64,000 bases of DNA from Chelatococcus composti (GTDB lineage: Bacteria; Pseudomonadota; Alphaproteobacteria; Rhizobiales; Beijerinckiaceae). The stretch is from positions 1-64,000 of the forward strand of contig NZ_JACHEH010000009.1 of the NCBI RefSeq assembly GCF_014201415.1, read 5' to 3'. Below are positions 21,713-31,234 of this stretch, one piece after another (the first letter of the stretch is position 1; every line of letters begins with the position of its first letter). Position numbers and translations under genes: made by a program. Below the pieces are notes generated by a model. It was not told the origin of the DNA. It saw nothing but the letters and a program-made list of their open reading frames with translations, and ran no database searches.

Positions 21713-21778
21713 GCGACCGTACAGCGCCTGCCATGGGCCGCGTGGCGGGCGTCATCTGAAAGGAGCGGCTGTCGAGCA

Positions 21779-23044
21779 ATGCGGAAGGATGTATCGGACA
21801 TGACGGGCGAGCAGCTCGCCATCACTCTCGCGGATGTGGAAGCGGCGGCTGCCGTCGTCGCCGGCAAGGTGCTGCGCACGCCCATGATCCCCGCGCCACG
21901 CCTTTCCGCGCTCACCGGCGCCGAGGTCTTCGTCAAGCACGAGAACATGCAGGCCACCGGCTCCTTCAAGGAGCGGGGCGCGCTGGTGAAGCTGACGCGC
22001 CTCACCGAGGACGAGCGCCGCCGCGGCGTCATCGCCATGTCGGCCGGCAATCATGCCCAGGCCGTGGCCTATCACGCGCGCCGGCTCGGCATCCCCGCCA
22101 CCATCGTGATGCCTGAGGCGACGCCGCTCGTGAAGGTGGAGAACACGCGCGCGCATGGGGCCCGCGTCGTGCTCTTCGGCGAGACGCTGTACGAATCGGC
22201 CGAGCGTGCCCGCGCCCTCGCCAGCGAGGAAGGGCTCGTCTTCGTGCATCCCTACGACGACCCGGCCGTGATGGCGGGCCAGGGCACCATCGCCCTCGAG
22301 ATGCTGGCCGACGTGCCCGACCTCGACACGCTGGTGGTGCCCATCGGCGGCGGCGGCCTGTTCTCCGGCATGGCCGTGGCGGCCAAGGCCCTGAAGCCCT
22401 GCCTTGACGTCGTCGGTGTGGAGGCGATGCTCTATCCCTCCTTCCATAATGCCATCGCCGGCAGTGACCTGCCGATCGGCGGCCCGACCCTGGCCGAGGG
22501 CATCGCGGTCAAGACGGTGGGCACCATGACGCTGCCCATCGTGCGGGCACTCGCGAGCGAGATCATCCTCGTGGAAGAGGCGGCCATCGAGCGGGCGGTC
22601 AACGCCTATGCCACCCAGCAGCGTACAATGGCCGAGGGCGCGGGCGCGGCCGGCCTCGCGGCCATGTTCGCCAGGCCCGAACGCTTCCGCGGCCGGAAGG
22701 TGGGCCTCGTGCTTTGCGGCGGCAACATCGACGCGCGGCTGCTCGCCTCGGTGATGGTTCGCGAGCTGGAGCGGGCGGAACGGATCGTCTCCTTCCGCAT
22801 CACGACGAGTGACAGGCCGGGGCTGCTCGGCCGCGTCGCCAGCCGGCTCGGAGAGCTCGGCGCCAATATTCTGGAGGTGTCGCACGGGCGGCTCTATCTC
22901 GATGTCCCGGCCAAGGGGGTCAGCATCGACCTCACGGTCGAGACGCGTGATGCCGAGCACACTCGCGCCATCCTCGCCACGCTGGAGGCGGAGGGCCTCG
23001 CCCCGCGCCGCGTCGATGCCCGGGGGCTGATCGAGACGCCGTAA
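21779..23044 (+). CDS. Threonine ammonia-lyase with ACT domain
   Basis: The 421-residue PLP enzyme deaminates threonine (and serine) to 2-oxobutyrate (or pyruvate). Lys64 in TGSFKERGA binds PLP and the PIGGGGLFSGMA loop binds its phosphate. The C-terminal 75 residues form an ACT domain (VSFRITTSDRPGLLGRVASR). This layout fits either the biosynthetic IlvA or the catabolic TdcB class, so I give no symbol. ATGs at 21779 and 21800 are both possible; each has a purine-rich site. RDD and bpt genes follow in the same direction. Confidence 0.92.
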   Translation: MRKDVSDMTGEQLAITLADVEAAAAVVAGKVLRTPMIPAPRLSALTGAEVFVKHENMQATGSFKERGALVKLTRLTEDERRRGVIAMSAGNHAQAVAYHARRLGIPATIVMPEATPLVKVENTRAHGARVVLFGETLYESAERARALASEEGLVFVHPYDDPAVMAGQGTIALEMLADVPDLDTLVVPIGGGGLFSGMAVAAKALKPCLDVVGVEAMLYPSFHNAIAGSDLPIGGPTLAEGIAVKTVGTMTLPIVRALASEIILVEEAAIERAVNAYATQQRTMAEGAGAAGLAAMFARPERFRGRKVGLVLCGGNIDARLLASVMVRELERAERIVSFRITTSDRPGLLGRVASRLGELGANILEVSHGRLYLDVPAKGVSIDLTVETRDAEHTRAILATLEAEGLAPRRVDARGLIETP

Positions 23045-23081
23045 TGTTTCGCGCCCTCTTTTTGAAACAGGACAGGATGCC

Positions 23082-23531
23082 ATGAGCCAGACCATGCCGA
23101 CGCTGCCGCCCGAGGCCACCGCAGGCGTCCTCACCCCGCGTCTCTTCGCCTATCTCATCGACATCTGCGTCATCGCCGTGCTCATGGTGATGCTGTTCGT
23201 CATCGTGACAGTGCTCGGTGCCCTCACGTTCGGCCTCGCCTGGTTCCTGTTTCCCGTCGTGGGGGCCGGCACGGGCGTGCTCTACAGCATGGTGACGGTC
23301 GGCGGCAGCCGGCAGTCGACCATCGGCATGCGAATGCTGGGACTCAGGGCTGTCGGCCCCGGCGGCACGCCGGTGGACTACGTCACGGCCGCGGTCCACG
23401 CCCTCCTCTTCTACGTCGCCGCCAGCACCGGCCTGGTGCTGATGGTCGACATCCTCGTTGGGCTCCTGCGTGACGACCGGCGGCTGCTGCATGACGTGCT
23501 GACGGGCGTCACCATCGTCAACGCGCGCTAA
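23082..23531 (+). CDS. RDD family membrane protein
   Basis: The 149-residue protein has three to four hydrophobic segments. The RDD signature is split as usual: [19 protein letters not shown] at the start (Arg and Asp in helix 1) and the later [18 protein letters not shown], ending [17 protein letters not shown] proteins are thought to be transporters or membrane adaptors, but no role is established. It lies between the threonine dehydratase and bpt, with a 37-base gap upstream; the hemB/RDD/bpt neighbourhood is known in rhizobia. Confidence 0.9.
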   Translation: MSQTMPTLPPEATAGVLTPRLFAYLIDICVIAVLMVMLFVIVTVLGALTFGLAWFLFPVVGAGTGVLYSMVTVGGSRQSTIGMRMLGLRAVGPGGTPVDYVTAAVHALLFYVAASTGLVLMVDILVGLLRDDRRLLHDVLTGVTIVNAR

Positions 23532-23611
23532 CGGCGCTTGAGCGCCGCGGGGGCAGTGGTATCGTTTACAGATGCCCTTGCGGGCGGCGAACGGTCGAAC
23601 GGAGGAACGAG

Positions 23612-24358
23612 GTGACGACGCAGCCGCGCGACGCGCCGCAGTTCTACCTGACGGCACCTTCCCCCTGCCCCTATCTGCCGGGGCAGGAAGAGCGAAAGGT
23701 CTTCACCCATCTCATTGGCCGGCGGGCTGCCGAGATCAATGACATTCTGACCCAGGGGGGCTTCCGCCGCTCGCAGACCATCGCCTACCGCCCGGCCTGC
23801 GAACGGTGCAAGGCCTGCGTGTCGGTGCGCATCGTCGTCGACGGTTTCCGGCCGCGGCGCAGCATGCGGCGCGTGATCCGCGCCAATGCCGATCTCGTCG
23901 GCAGTATGGGCGAACCAATCCCCACCTCTGAGCAGTACTCGCTCTTCCGCCGCTATCTCGAGGCGCGTCATTCTGACGGCGGCATGGTGGATATGACGAT
24001 GCTGGACTACGCCATGATGGTGGAGGACAGCCACGTGCCGACGCGCCTCATCGAATACCGCCGGCGTGGCCCCGACACGGGCATCCACGGCCGCGGCACG
24101 GGCGAACTGATGGGCGTGGCGCTCACCGACGTGCTCGGGGACGGCCTGTCCATGGTCTATTCCTTCTACGACCCGGACGATGGCGAGCGCAGCCTCGGCA
24201 GCTTCATGATCCTCGACCACATCGCCAAGGCCAAGCGCCTCGGGCTGCCCTACGTCTATCTGGGCTACTGGGTCGAGGGCTCGCGCAAGATGGCCTACAA
24301 GGCGCGCTTCCTGCCGCAGGAGCGGCTCTATCCGCAGGGCTGGGTGCGCTTCGACTGA
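23612..24358 (+). CDS. bpt: Aspartate/glutamate leucyltransferase
   Basis: Bpt transfers leucine from tRNA to proteins that expose N-terminal Asp or Glu, marking them for ClpS/ClpAP degradation. The 248-residue protein shows the N-terminal [18 protein letters not shown], the [11 protein letters not shown] cysteine pair, and the conserved C-terminal [21 protein letters not shown] start at the GTG at 23612 because a GGAGG site lies seven bases upstream. It follows the RDD gene and precedes bioY in the same direction. Confidence 0.95.
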   Translation: MTTQPRDAPQFYLTAPSPCPYLPGQEERKVFTHLIGRRAAEINDILTQGGFRRSQTIAYRPACERCKACVSVRIVVDGFRPRRSMRRVIRANADLVGSMGEPIPTSEQYSLFRRYLEARHSDGGMVDMTMLDYAMMVEDSHVPTRLIEYRRRGPDTGIHGRGTGELMGVALTDVLGDGLSMVYSFYDPDDGERSLGSFMILDHIAKAKRLGLPYVYLGYWVEGSRKMAYKARFLPQERLYPQGWVRFD

Positions 24359-24495
24359 GGTTGCACCACTGGCACGGGGCCGCGCGCCGAGGCGCAGGCC
24401 GGTTGTGGGCCGTTGCGCCCGCTTTTTGGCCTTCGACGGGCTTGACGGCGGCGCACGGCCAAGGAAGTGTCGCGGCATCGATTGGGAGTGCCCTG

Positions 24496-25062
24496 ATGTC
24501 GTACACCACCTCCACCTCTCATGCCGCGCCTCTGGCGCGCCTTGTCGGTTCCTCCGCCCTGCGACGGGCCGGCGTCGTGCTCATCGGCAGCTGGCTGGTT
24601 GCTGCCTCGGCCTGGATCGAGGTGCCGATGTATCCGGTGCCCATGACGATGCAGACCTATGCGGTGCTGCTGGTCGGCGCGCTGTGTGGCGCGCGCCTGG
24701 CGAGCGAGACGCTGGTGGCCTATCTCGCGCAGGGCATCGCCGGCCTGCCTCTTTTCGCCGGCGGCAATGCCGGGCTCCTCTATTTCATGGGCCCGACGGG
24801 CGGCTACCTCGTGGGCTTCCTGCTCGCTGCGGCCTTCGTCGGCTGGCTCGCCGACCGGGGCTGGAACCGCCATTACGGCAAGCTGGCCGTCTCGCTCACC
24901 GTCGGCCATCTCATCGTCTTTGTTCCGGGCGTGGCCTGGCTCGCCCAGCTCGTCGGCTTCGAGAAGGCAATCGTCGCCGGCCTCGTGCCCTTCATTTTCG
25001 GCACGGTGCTGAAGTCGGCCCTTGCCTATGCAAGCGTCGTGGCGCTCGACCGGCACCGCTGA
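24496..25062 (+). CDS. bioY: Biotin transporter BioY
   Basis: BioY is the substrate-binding membrane component (S unit) of an ECF-type biotin importer. The 188-residue protein has about six membrane helices and the signatures EVPMYPVPMTMQTYAVLL, GIAGLPLFAGG and MGPTGGYLVGFLLAA, ending LKSALAYA. The BioM and BioN energising subunits are not nearby, which is common; solitary BioY can work alone or with shared ATPases. The ATG at 24496 follows GGGAG. A clear terminator follows. No BioR-type TTATMKATAA box is visible upstream. Confidence 0.94.
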   Translation: MSYTTSTSHAAPLARLVGSSALRRAGVVLIGSWLVAASAWIEVPMYPVPMTMQTYAVLLVGALCGARLASETLVAYLAQGIAGLPLFAGGNAGLLYFMGPTGGYLVGFLLAAAFVGWLADRGWNRHYGKLAVSLTVGHLIVFVPGVAWLAQLVGFEKAIVAGLVPFIFGTVLKSALAYASVVALDRHR

Positions 25063-25084
25063 TCGCGACACGAATCATCGGACA

Positions 25085-25109
25085 GGGCGGGCCTCGGCCC
25101 GCCCTTTTC
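25085..25109 (+). terminator. Intrinsic terminator after bioY
   Basis: A perfect 9-bp stem (GGGCGGGCC/GGCCCGCCC, 2-base loop) is followed by TTTTC, starting 22 bases after the bioY stop. It overlaps the 3' end of the convergent peroxidase gene. Confidence 0.85.
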
Positions 25110-26469
25110 ATTTCCCGTTCTGCGGCGCGACCTCGACGGTGAGGCGCATCTCCGGGTGGATGCCGCAGGTGACGAGAAACAGCCCCGGCTCGTCGAAGGA
25201 CAGGATCACCCGGTCGCCCGGCTCCTGCGCACCGGAGCTGAAGGTGAGGCGCGGGTCGTCGACGCGCACGTTGTGGGTGCGCGTGTCATCGTTGATGACG
25301 GTGAGCCCTTCGCCCGCGCGGATGCGCACGTGGTCGGGCGCGAAGCGCTTGCCCGCCTGGCGGACGGTGGACACCGACACGGCCCCCGCGCCGCCCGGCC
25401 CCTGCTCGACATGCGGCGGCAGCGAAGCCGGCCGCGGAGGATCCTCGCTCGACAGCGTGCCGAGGAAGGCGACGAGCTGGCGCCGCTCCTCCTCGGTGAG
25501 GGTGAGCGGCCGCGGCAGGTCCGCCGACAGCGTCGGCCGCTCGACGATGCCCTGCTCGTAATGGGCGACGACCTCCTCCAGCGTGGCCAACGAGCCGTCG
25601 TGCATGTAGGGCGCTGTCCAGGCCAGTTCGCGCAGGCTCGGCGTCTTGAAGGCATGGTCGGCCGCCGGCAGGCCGAGCGTAGCCCCCCGGCCGCGATCGT
25701 CGCCGGGCAGGCCGATGTCGTGGAAGGCCTCGTCGGTGAAGCGCCAGCCGCTGTGGCAGTTGACGCAGCCGGCCTTGCCGATGAAGAGGCGGAAGCCGGC
25801 GAGCTCGTCCGTCGTCAGGGCGTCGCGCTCGCCGGCCACGAACCGGTCGAAGCGGGTCTCGGGCGAGACGAGCGTACGCTCGAAGGCGGCGAGCGCACGG
25901 GTCAGGTTGACCGCATCGACCACCGGCCGCTCGGGAAAGGCTGCGGCGAAGGCGGCGCGCATCTCGGCGTCAGCCTCAAGGCGGGCCACGACATCCTCGA
26001 TCTTCGCCCCCATCTCCGCAGGATTTTCGATGGGGCCGGTCGACTGGCTCTCCAGGCTCGTCGCGCGACCGTCCCAGAAGAAGGTACGCCCCCAGGCGAG
26101 ATTCCACAGGGCCGGCGTGTGGCGAGGCAGGCGGGTGCCTGCGATGCCGCTGCCGAGCGGCACGCCGTCAGCGAAGCCGAGCTGCGGATCGTGGCAGGAG
26201 GCGCAGGAGAGGCTGCCGTCGCCCGAGAGCCTGGTGTCGAAGAAGAGCGCGCGGCCGAGCGCTACCTGCCGCGCGTCATCCTTGGTCGCCGAAGGACGCT
26301 GCGCAGGACGGGCGAAGGCGGCAAGGATATCTGCCGGGACGGACGACGGCGCCTCCGCCGACGACAGGCCGGCGCCGAGCACGATGGCGGCGGCGCAGGC
26401 CGCCGCGAGCCACGGCGGCCGCGCCGTCCGGCCCGAGACCGCTCGCAACCGGCTACGCCTGCGAACCAT
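25108..26469 (-). CDS. Diheme cytochrome c peroxidase (MauG-like) fused to a cupredoxin domain
   Basis: This 453-residue exported protein has a signal peptide (about 20-40), then a bacterial diheme peroxidase/MauG module. Its two c-haem sites are CASCH (Cys89, Cys92, His93) and CVNCH (Cys235, Cys238, His239), and LREL-AWTAPYMHDGS lies near 279-293. From about residue 362 to the end is a plastocyanin-like domain with type 1 copper ligands His399, Cys435, His438 and Met441 (TCGIHPEM). The separate copper domain probably acts as built-in electron donor or acceptor. It overlaps the bioY terminator at its 3' end and follows the helical-protein gene by three bases. Confidence 0.9.
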   Translation of the reverse strand: MVRRRSRLRAVSGRTARPPWLAAACAAAIVLGAGLSSAEAPSSVPADILAAFARPAQRPSATKDDARQVALGRALFFDTRLSGDGSLSCASCHDPQLGFADGVPLGSGIAGTRLPRHTPALWNLAWGRTFFWDGRATSLESQSTGPIENPAEMGAKIEDVVARLEADAEMRAAFAAAFPERPVVDAVNLTRALAAFERTLVSPETRFDRFVAGERDALTTDELAGFRLFIGKAGCVNCHSGWRFTDEAFHDIGLPGDDRGRGATLGLPAADHAFKTPSLRELAWTAPYMHDGSLATLEEVVAHYEQGIVERPTLSADLPRPLTLTEEERRQLVAFLGTLSSEDPPRPASLPPHVEQGPGGAGAVSVSTVRQAGKRFAPDHVRIRAGEGLTVINDDTRTHNVRVDDPRLTFSSGAQEPGDRVILSFDEPGLFLVTCGIHPEMRLTVEVAPQNGK

Positions 26470-26472
26470 CGC

Positions 26473-27330
26473 TCACATCAGCTTGCCGATCTCGATCTCG
26501 GCCCTGGCGATATGCCCGAGCACCTGCGAGACGTCGAGCACCGGCTTCTTCGGCGCGGTGACGCTCGGCCAGGCCTTCTTCAGTTCCGCGATCTCATGCT
26601 GCAGGGCGGCATACGCCTCGGCATTCTTTTTCTCGAGATCGGGCGCGACCGCCGCCAGCATCTTCTCGGCCTGGAGCACGAAGCCGCGCGAATCCTGGTA
26701 CTCGACGACGAGCTTGAACTTGCCGTTCTCGATGGCCGCCTCGTATTCCTCGCCGGCGGTGTTGAGCACCTCGAGCACCGCCTCGAGCGTCAGGCCCGGC
26801 CAGTCGGCCGTCTTCGCCTTCACCGCCGCATCGGCTGCTGCGAGCCGCTCGCGCACCGTCTTCAGCGCGCCCTCGTAGGCGTCCTTCTTCTTCGCCTTCA
26901 CCGTCTGCGCCAGCGCCTTGAGCGCAGCCGAGAACGGCGGGATGCCGAAGCTCTTGAGGTCGCCTGCGATGTCGCCGTAGAGCTCCTCGGCCGGGTGCAG
27001 GAAGTGAACCGTCGCCTCGCTCCAGCGTCCGGCCTCGACCAGCTCGTTGCCGACGGCGAGATGGCCACTGATGAGGGCGAGATCGCGCGTCAGGCGCAGG
27101 TCCGGCGCAAGCTCCGCGCCGCCGCCCTCGCCTTCGCCCTCCCCGGCCGCTGCGTGCCCGGCATGGCTCCCCGCCACGCGCAGGACGAGATCCTGCCGAG
27201 CCGAGGCGTCCCCCGGCGCCGCCTGCTCGATGCCGCGCGTCAGCGGCTGGGCCGTCGCCTCCGTGCCGATGCCCGTGCCGACAAGCACGGCCGCACCCAG
27301 GCCGACCCAGACTTTCCTGGACTTGATCAT
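26473..27330 (-). CDS. Helical periplasmic protein with a HxxHP motif, function unknown
   Basis: The 285-residue protein has a signal peptide (VGLGAAVLVGTGIGTEATA, cleaved near 28). A linker rich in His, Gly and Glu follows at about 55-72. The rest is almost all helical with many Ala and Lys. His90 (LISGHLAVG), His109 and His112 (VHFLHPAEELYGD) form a possible metal site. A similarity in character to EfeO or imelysin-like helical proteins is only general. I chose the ATG at 27330 because a GGAGA site precedes it. It forms a two-gene operon with the peroxidase-cupredoxin gene (three-base gap), so the two products probably work together in the periplasm. Confidence 0.8.
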   Translation of the reverse strand: MIKSRKVWVGLGAAVLVGTGIGTEATAQPLTRGIEQAAPGDASARQDLVLRVAGSHAGHAAAGEGEGEGGGAELAPDLRLTRDLALISGHLAVGNELVEAGRWSEATVHFLHPAEELYGDIAGDLKSFGIPPFSAALKALAQTVKAKKKDAYEGALKTVRERLAAADAAVKAKTADWPGLTLEAVLEVLNTAGEEYEAAIENGKFKLVVEYQDSRGFVLQAEKMLAAVAPDLEKKNAEAYAALQHEIAELKKAWPSVTAPKKPVLDVSQVLGHIARAEIEIGKLM

Positions 27331-27437
27331 GGCGGTTCTCCAGGTCAGAGATTGGAACTGTTTCAATTAAAATTTCTATTCATTTTCATGTATTTAGCTA
27401 TTTGCTATGGAGGCTCCGGTCAACGGAGAGAAAAACA
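27331..27437. promoter_or_regulatory. AT-rich divergent promoter region
   Basis: Between two divergent ATGs, 27355-27412 is strongly AT-rich (TTTCAATTAAAATTTCTATT). The repeat GCTATTTGCTAT lies near 27402-27413. Both the helical-protein/peroxidase pair and piuC should start here. Iron control is likely, given piuC, but I see no exact Irr or RirA box. Confidence 0.45.
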
Positions 27438-28097
27438 ATGCTCGTCCTCATCGCTGATATACTGACGGCGGAAGAGCTTGCGGACATTCGTGAAACGCTG
27501 GCCAGCCTGCGTTTCGGGGACGGGCGTGCGACGGCAGGCCGCAGCGCCCGGCTTGTCAAGGACAACCAGCAGGCCCGCGAGGGCGCTGCCGTGCGGCGCC
27601 TGCGCGAAAACGTCTCGGCGCGCATCCTCGCCAATCCCGTCTTCGCGGCGGCGGTCCGGCCCAAGGCGCTGACGCCGATCCTCTTCAGCCGCTACAGCGT
27701 CGGCCAGACCTACGGCACACATGTCGACAACCCGATCATGCACGGGCTGCGCACGGACGTGTCGTTCACGCTCTTCCTCGCCGATCCGCAGAGCTACGAG
27801 GGTGGTGAACTGGTGATCGAGAGCCCGGCAGGCGAGGAAGCGATCAAGCTGCCCGCGGGCCATCTCGTCGCCTATCCCTCGACGACGCTGCATCGGGTCG
27901 AGCCTGTACGGAGCGGCGAGCGCCTGGCCGCCGTCGGCTGGGCGCGCAGCTACGTACGGGATGCGGCGCGTCGCGAGCTGCTCTTCGACCTCGACACCGC
28001 GCGCACGCGGCTCTTCGAGCAGCACGGCAAGACGCCCGAATACGATCTGCTCGCGAAATGCGCCGCGAACCTGACACGCATGTGGGCGGAGGATTGA
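27438..28097 (+). CDS. piuC: Fe(II)/2-oxoglutarate dioxygenase, PiuC/PKHD type
   Basis: The 219-residue protein belongs to the PKHD-type hydroxylase family (PiuC/YbiX), often found with TonB siderophore receptors and controlled by iron. The iron ligands are His95 and Asp97 in YGTHVDNP and His152 in TTLHRVEPV; Arg162 (GERLAAVGW) should bind 2-oxoglutarate. The ATG at 27438 follows GGAGAG. It is divergent from the helical-protein and peroxidase genes, sharing their promoter region. No TonB receptor is present in the window. Its substrate is unknown in the family. Confidence 0.92.
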   Translation: MLVLIADILTAEELADIRETLASLRFGDGRATAGRSARLVKDNQQAREGAAVRRLRENVSARILANPVFAAAVRPKALTPILFSRYSVGQTYGTHVDNPIMHGLRTDVSFTLFLADPQSYEGGELVIESPAGEEAIKLPAGHLVAYPSTTLHRVEPVRSGERLAAVGWARSYVRDAARRELLFDLDTARTRLFEQHGKTPEYDLLAKCAANLTRMWAED

Positions 28098-28120
28098 GAG
28101 GCGGCCGGCTTCGCCGTTCA

Positions 28121-28875
28121 TCAATCGTCGAGCATCGAGTCGACGAACAGCTCGGGGTCGAGAAAGAACTCGCGCAGCACCCGGAAATGGTCCGTATCCT
28201 CGACGCGCACGGGAAAGAAGCCTGCCCGGTTGAGCATCCGCAGGTCCGCGCCGGGACAGGCCATGAGGAGTGGCGAATGGGTGGTGATGACCACCTGGCA
28301 GCGGCCGGAGCGCTCCATGGCGCGCAGGATCTTCATGAACTCGATCTGCCGCGAGGGCGAGAGAGCCGATTCCGGCTCGTCGAAGAAATAGACGCCCTGG
28401 TTCACGCAGCGCTCCCGGAAGAAGGCGAGAAAGCCCTCCCCGTGCGACATCTCGAGCCAGTCCGGCGGCGGTCCGCTGAACCATTCCTTTGCTGCCTCAA
28501 CGAGATAGCGCGTGAGACAGAAGAAGGTCTCGGCACGGAAGAAATAGCCGCGCGTAATCCGCGGCAGCCAGCAGAGCTTCAGCGCGTCGGCCAGCGTCGC
28601 CTCGTCGTCGTGGCTGCCGAGCTTGTGGTCCGTCGCCCCGCCAAAATGGCCGAAGCCGGCCCTGATGGCGATACCCTCCAGCAGGGGTCGACTTGCCCAC
28701 GCCGTTCTCACCCACGATGACGATGACCGGGGTGCGTGAAGGCGATTTCGAAGGCCCGTTCGCGGAAAATCGGCAGACAGAACGGATAGGCCGCCCAGTC
28801 CGCCACCTTCTCCGGCCGCAGCTCGACGTGCCTCAGATAGGGAGCCGGCAGGTTGATGGGACGGGCCCTGCGCAT
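28121..28875 (-). pseudogene. AAA-family ATPase gene with two frameshifts
   Basis: The conceptual product is an about 250-residue ABC/SMC-like AAA ATPase. The N-terminal part (28875 downward) reads MRRARPINLPAPYLRHVELR through AFEIAFTHP. The frame then shifts at a GGGG run (28729-28732) to give VIVIVGENGVGKST (Walker A). It shifts again at a second GGGG run (28684-28687) to LLEGIAIRAGFGHFGG. The last part has the GVYFFDEPESALSPSRQ Walker B/signature region and VVITTHSPLLM. Each shift is explained by one extra G, so either the gene is decaying or both runs are sequencing errors. The ATP-binding fold is otherwise complete. It ends near piuC and starts 37 bases after parC. Confidence 0.85.
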
Positions 28876-28912
28876 CTGCGCCTCGGATCATCCGTCGCCG
28901 GCCCGATCCCCC

Positions 28913-31159
28913 TCAGCCGCCGAACGTGTTGTTGCGCGGAAAGCCCTTCGGCGGCAGACGGCCGGCATCGCCACGGTTGCCGAGCCAGACCTTCAGGTCG
29001 TCGCCCGCCACCGTCCACGTGCGGCCGGATGTGTCCTTCCAGGTCAGGCCCTCGGCGAAGGTGAAGACCTTCACGTCCGACATGCCGCCGTCCTTGTACT
29101 TCTGCAGGCGCACGCCACGTCCGCGCGCCATCTCGGCCACCTGCGCCAGCGGGAAGATGAGGAGCTTGCGGTTCTCGCCGATGATGGCGACATGGTCACC
29201 CTCCGCCGGCACGCAGGCTGCCGCCCTGTAGGGCGCCGAGACGTTGAGCACCTGCTTGCCCTTGCGGGTGTTGGCAACGACGGCATCGGCCGAAGCGACG
29301 AAACCGCGCCCCTCCGTGGAGGCCAGCAGAAGTTTCGTCCCCGGCCGGTAGGGGAAGGCGGTGACGATGTCCGCGCCCTCCTCGAGATCGGCCATCAGGC
29401 GCACCGGATCGCCGAAACCGCGCCCGCCGGGCAGCTTGGATGCATCGAGTGTGAACACCTTGCCGTCGGTGGCGAGCACGAGAATCTTGGCCGTCGTCTC
29501 GGTGTGGAAGGCCACCTTGAGGGCGTCGTCGCCCTTGAACTGGAGGGTCGAGAAATCGGCCACGTGGCCCTTGAGCGCACGGATCCAGCCCTTCTCCGAC
29601 AGCACGACGGTAATGGGCTCGCGCTCGACCATGGCCTCCGTCAGGTCGATGGAAGCCGCCTCGGGCGCCTCTGCGAAGGTGGTGCGGCGGCGGCCCAGCG
29701 GCGTCTCCGGCCCGAAGGTCTTCTTGACCTCGCGGATCTCCCAGGCAACCGTCTTCCACTGCTTGTCTTCGGAGGCCAGAAGGTCCTCGATGCTGCCCTT
29801 TTCGGCGGTCAGCTCGTCGAACTCCTTGCGCAGCTCCATCTCCTCCAGCTTGCGCAGGGAGCGCAGCCGCGTGTTGAGGATGGCGTCGGCCTGCACCTCC
29901 GTGAGCGAGAAGACCTTCATCAGCTCGGGCTTGGGCTCGTCTTCCTCGCGGATGATGCGGATCACCCTGTCAAGATCGAGATAGACGATCAGCAGGCCAC
30001 CCAGGACCTCGAGGCGGCGCTCGATCTCTCCAAGGCGGTGACGGGAGCGGCGCAGCAGCACCTCCCGGCGATGGTCGAGCCACTCGCGCAGTGCCTCCGC
30101 CAGGCTGAGCACCCGCGGCACCTGCCCAGCCGTCAGCACGTTCATGTTGAGCGGCAGTCGGCTCTCGAGGTCCGTGAGCCGGAAGAGCGATTCCATCAGC
30201 AGGACGGGATCGACCGTGCGCGAGCGCGGCTCCAGCACGATGCGGATGTCCTCGGCCGATTCGTCGCGCACATCGGCCAGCAGCGGCAGCTTCCGCTCCT
30301 GCAGCAGCTCCGCGATCTTCTCGATGAGGCGCGCCTTGGCGACGCCGTAGGGGATCTCCGTGACGACGGCAACCCAGCCGCCGCGGCCCGTGTCCTCCTT
30401 CTCCCAGCGTGCCCGCACGCGGAAGGAGCCGCGGCCGGTGCTGTAGGCCTCCAGGATCGATTCCCGACTGTCGACGATGATGCCGCCGGTCGGCAGGTCC
30501 GGCCCCTGAACGAAAGTGAGCAGCTGCTCGGAGGATGCGCGCGGATGGCCGATGAGGTAGAGCGCAGCGTCGCACAGCTCGGCGACGTTGTGCGGCGGAA
30601 TCGACGTCGCCATGCCCACGGCGATGCCCTGGCTGCCGTTGGCGAGCAGGTTCGGGAAGGCCGCCGGCAGCACGACGGGCTCCCGGTTGGCCTCGTCGTA
30701 GGTTTCGCGGAAATCGACGGCATCCTCGTCGATACCCTGCAGCAGCAGGCGCGCCACCTCCGTCATGCGCGCCTCGGTGTAGCGCATGGCGGCGGCGTTA
30801 TCGCCGTCGATGTTGCCGAAGTTGCCCTGCCCCTCGATGAGCGGGTAGCGCTGGGCGAAGTCCTGCGCGAGCCGCACCAGCGCGTCGTAGATGGCCTGGT
30901 CGCCGTGCGGGTGGAACTGACCCATCACGTCGCCGACGACGCGGGCGGACTTCTTGAAAGCGGCGCCCGGATCGAGCCGCAGGAGGCGCATGCCGTACAG
31001 GATGCGCCGGTGGACCGGCTTCAGGCCATCGCGCGCATCGGGCAATGCCCGGTGCATGATGGTGGACAGCGCATAGGCGAGGTAGCGCTCCTCGAGCGCG
31101 TCCTTGAGATTGATGGTCTCGATGCTGCCACCGGACGGCGGATCGACAGGCTTGCCCAT
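28913..31159 (-). CDS. parC: DNA topoisomerase IV subunit A
   Basis: ParC is the cleaving subunit of topoisomerase IV, which decatenates daughter chromosomes. The 748-residue protein has the catalytic Tyr127 in [11 protein letters not shown]. The quinolone-region helix reads [12 protein letters not shown], with Gln88 where E. coli has Ser80. The C-terminal half holds the beta-pinwheel, with [18 protein letters not shown]. The ATG at 31159 follows GAGAGGA. It is the last intact gene of the pdxJ-acpS-lepB-rnc-era-recO-parC block. ParE is not in the window. Confidence 0.97.
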   Translation of the reverse strand: MGKPVDPPSGGSIETINLKDALEERYLAYALSTIMHRALPDARDGLKPVHRRILYGMRLLRLDPGAAFKKSARVVGDVMGQFHPHGDQAIYDALVRLAQDFAQRYPLIEGQGNFGNIDGDNAAAMRYTEARMTEVARLLLQGIDEDAVDFRETYDEANREPVVLPAAFPNLLANGSQGIAVGMATSIPPHNVAELCDAALYLIGHPRASSEQLLTFVQGPDLPTGGIIVDSRESILEAYSTGRGSFRVRARWEKEDTGRGGWVAVVTEIPYGVAKARLIEKIAELLQERKLPLLADVRDESAEDIRIVLEPRSRTVDPVLLMESLFRLTDLESRLPLNMNVLTAGQVPRVLSLAEALREWLDHRREVLLRRSRHRLGEIERRLEVLGGLLIVYLDLDRVIRIIREEDEPKPELMKVFSLTEVQADAILNTRLRSLRKLEEMELRKEFDELTAEKGSIEDLLASEDKQWKTVAWEIREVKKTFGPETPLGRRRTTFAEAPEAASIDLTEAMVEREPITVVLSEKGWIRALKGHVADFSTLQFKGDDALKVAFHTETTAKILVLATDGKVFTLDASKLPGGRGFGDPVRLMADLEEGADIVTAFPYRPGTKLLLASTEGRGFVASADAVVANTRKGKQVLNVSAPYRAAACVPAEGDHVAIIGENRKLLIFPLAQVAEMARGRGVRLQKYKDGGMSDVKVFTFAEGLTWKDTSGRTWTVAGDDLKVWLGNRGDAGRLPPKGFPRNNTFGG

Positions 31160-31234
31160 TACCAATTCCTCTCTCGGGGAACGGGTAGCGAACATGGCCG
31201 CGCATCGCAAGTGCGATGCAGGCGCGTCGCGGCT

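Noticed and set aside
27331-27437. RirA or Irr box between the helical-protein gene and piuC
   Set aside because: I could not find a match to the consensus; only general AT-richness is seen.
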